Source of the DNA: Candidatus Palauibacter denitrificans | Lineage (GTDB): Bacteria > Gemmatimonadota > Gemmatimonadetes > Palauibacterales > Palauibacteraceae | Direction: 5' to 3' | NCBI GenBank assembly: GCA_009841015.1 | Contig: VXMQ01000089.1 | Location: 1-59,656 of the forward strand | Length of the DNA stretch: 59,656 nucleotides | The notes under the pieces: model-generated | Told to the model about the DNA's origin: nothing | What the model saw: the letters and a program-made list of their open reading frames with translations, nothing else | The model's database searches: none | Part shown: positions 57,780-59,656 of the stretch, one piece after another | Layout: every line of letters starts with the position of its first letter | Numbering within the stretch: the first letter of the stretch is position 1 | Translations under genes and position numbers: made by a program

Positions 57780-59656
57780 TTAGGGGACCAGGGCGTTTGG
57801 CTGCCGCTCCTTCACGTGACGACTCATCCAGTCGAACATCTCCCACACGGTGTGCAGGACCGATTCCCGGGCCCGGTAGCCGTGGCTTTCGTGGGGCAGC
57901 ATCACCAGGCGGACGGTGCCTCCCAGGCCCTTCACGGCGTGGTACATGCGCTCGGACTGGACGGGGAAGGTCCCGGAGTTGTTGTCGATGACGCCGTGGG
58001 TCAGGAGCAGCGGTTCGTTGATCTTCTCCGCGTGCATGAAGGCGGACATGCGGAAGTAGACCTCGGGCGCCTCCCAGAAGGTGCGGCGCTCGTACTGGAA
58101 GCCGAAGGGCGTGAGGCTCCGGTTGAAGGCGCCGCTGCGCGCGATGCCGGCGGCGAAATCGTCGGAGTGCGCCAGCATGTTGGCGGTCATGAAGGCTCCG
58201 TAGCTGTGGCCGGCGATCCCGACCCGGTCACGGTCGGCCACGCCCATCTCGACGAGCTTGTCCACCGCGGCCTTGCCGTTGGCCACGAGTTGCTCCACGT
58301 AGGTGTCGTTCGCAGCGAAGCCGCCGACGATCGGCATCGCGGCGTCGTTGAGCACCGCGAACCCCTGGGTGAGCAGCAGGAGATGCGAGGCGCCGGAGAT
58401 GGTCGTGAAGCGGTGGGCCGAGCCCCTGACCTGACCGGCGCCGTCCTCGTCGGCGAACTCGCGCGGGTAGGCCCATACCAGGACCGGGAGCCTCTGGCCG
58501 GGCTCGTAGTCGGCGGGCAGGTACAGCTCGCCCGATAGCGGGATGCCGTCGTCGCGCTCGTAGTAGATCTTGCTCTTGGTGATCCCCGCGAGCTGGGGCT
58601 GGGGGTCGGGGACGGACGTGAGGGCCGTGCGCTCGTCGTTTGCCGTCGTGACGAGGTGGTAGTTCGGCGGCTCCTCGCTCGTCTCGCGCCGGATGACGAT
58701 CCGGCCGGCGCGTGCGTCCGCCAGACCGACCACGGTCTCGTAGCTGTCTGCGCCCGAATGGAAGAGTCGCTGCCGCCCGTCGTCCGTCAGATCCAGCCGG
58801 TCCAGGAATGGCCGGTCTCCTTCCGGAGATCCTCCCGGACCCGCCAGAAAGATGCTCGTGCCGTCCATGTGGACGACCCGCTTGCCGGCCCCGTCCTGCT
58901 TCATGACCGGGTCGCCCGGATTGCCGTACCAGTCGTCCGTGCTCCGGTCCCAGAGGAGCGCGGGCCGGGCGCCGGGAGTGGAAGCCTGCACGGCCCAGGC
59001 GCGGGACCGCCGTGTCGGCCAGTCGAATTCGTAGACGAGGGCGGTCTCGCCGTCCTCGCCCCACAGGACCGGATAGCCGAAGCCGAAGGCGCCCGAGCCC
59101 AGGCGGTGCTCGGTGCGGACGAGTTCGGTGCCCTCTCCGTCGAAGGGCGCCGCGAGGGTCAGCACCCGGTCGCGGTGGGGCACGTCGAGCGCGGGGTTGC
59201 CGCCGTCGAGGGCTTCCACGTAGGCCAGGGTGGCGGGCACGCCGGGGCGCCAGGAGAACTGGCGGAGACCGGCCCGGCGAAAGCCCAGGTGCTCGGGGCC
59301 GCCCTCGTCCAGGGGGAGTGTGGCGAGCGTGCGCAGGGGCGCGCCGTCGCTGCCGAGGACTTCCACCTCCCCGGGGAAACGGGAGTCGGGAACGAGATAC
59401 GAGTAGGGGCGAACCGTGCGGACGGACAGGTAGTAGTCGCCGCTGGGTGAAGGGTCGAGGGATTCGTAGACCGCCGGGGCGCCGATGGCCTGTGCGGCTC
59501 CGGTGGCGGCGTCGACGAGGGCCGGCTGCGACGTGAGGTAGTAGTCGAAGAGCGCCTCGTCGTGGGCGTCTTCCAGCAGGTCCTGGAAGGTCCAGGAGGG
59601 GGCGGCCTCTCCGCCGGATTCCTGCGTGATGGGGCCGACGGGGATCGCCGCCGGGG
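57780..59656 (-). CDS. S9-family prolyl oligopeptidase-like peptidase, N-terminus beyond window edge
   Basis: GIAGHSYGAFMTANMLAHSDDFAAGIARSGAFNRSLTPFGFQYERRTFWEAPEVY; LLLTHGVIDNNSGTFPVQSERMYHAV; LPHESHGYRARESVLH. Frame stays open to 59656. Confidence 0.93.
   Translation of the reverse strand, partial: PAAIPVGPITQESGGEAAPSWTFQDLLEDAHDEALFDYYLTSQPALVDAATGAAQAIGAPAVYESLDPSPSGDYYLSVRTVRPYSYLVPDSRFPGEVEVLGSDGAPLRTLATLPLDEGGPEHLGFRRAGLRQFSWRPGVPATLAYVEALDGGNPALDVPHRDRVLTLAAPFDGEGTELVRTEHRLGSGAFGFGYPVLWGEDGETALVYEFDWPTRRSRAWAVQASTPGARPALLWDRSTDDWYGNPGDPVMKQDGAGKRVVHMDGTSIFLAGPGGSPEGDRPFLDRLDLTDDGRQRLFHSGADSYETVVGLADARAGRIVIRRETSEEPPNYHLVTTANDERTALTSVPDPQPQLAGITKSKIYYERDDGIPLSGELYLPADYEPGQRLPVLVWAYPREFADEDGAGQVRGSAHRFTTISGASHLLLLTQGFAVLNDAAMPIVGGFAANDTYVEQLVANGKAAVDKLVEMGVADRDRVGIAGHSYGAFMTANMLAHSDDFAAGIARSGAFNRSLTPFGFQYERRTFWEAPEVYFRMSAFMHAEKINEPLLLTHGVIDNNSGTFPVQSERMYHAVKGLGGTVRLVMLPHESHGYRARESVLHTVWEMFDWMSRHVKERQPNALVP

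Overview
High-GC bacterial chromosome segment, gene-dense. The gene content (many secreted beta-propellers, TonB/M14/S9 genes, a psp-like locus) is compatible with a Gemmatimonadota-like lineage, but that placement is only inference. Housekeeping genes: tig (partial), tRNA-Leu, htrA-like, dnaK, nupC-like + purine nucleoside phosphorylase, trpS, purA, ffh-rpsP-rimM-trmD-rplS-rnhB, tRNA-Lys, a TonB receptor, an amidase and an M14 peptidase. Between them lie accessory patches: a cluster of secreted beta-propeller proteins with a small Cys-rich ORF, truncated katG, HU, an IS1595-type transposase, a large 5'-truncated surface protein, a tyrosine integrase, hicAB, Fic, three PIN-domain toxin-antitoxin modules, and an LRR-metzincin lipoprotein. 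The strongest unexplained signals are: (i) several accessory patches end in a decayed second copy of the 3' end of a neighbouring gene (punA, a D-2-hydroxyacid dehydrogenase, the integrase); (ii) a 16-20 bp palindrome, (GA)CGTTCCCGCGGGAACG(TC), found five times, once inside a protein-coding linker and once inside a 54-nt segment that looks like an insertion when two duplicated flanks are compared; (iii) two related multi-hairpin arrays on either side of a beta-propeller gene, with paired indels that preserve the stem; (iv) a beta-propeller cluster sharing a GPGE(F/Y/V) motif with a downstream 8-Cys mini-ORF. No CRISPR array, rRNA or recognisable prophage was seen. All calls come from reading the sequence and supplied translations; no database search was run.
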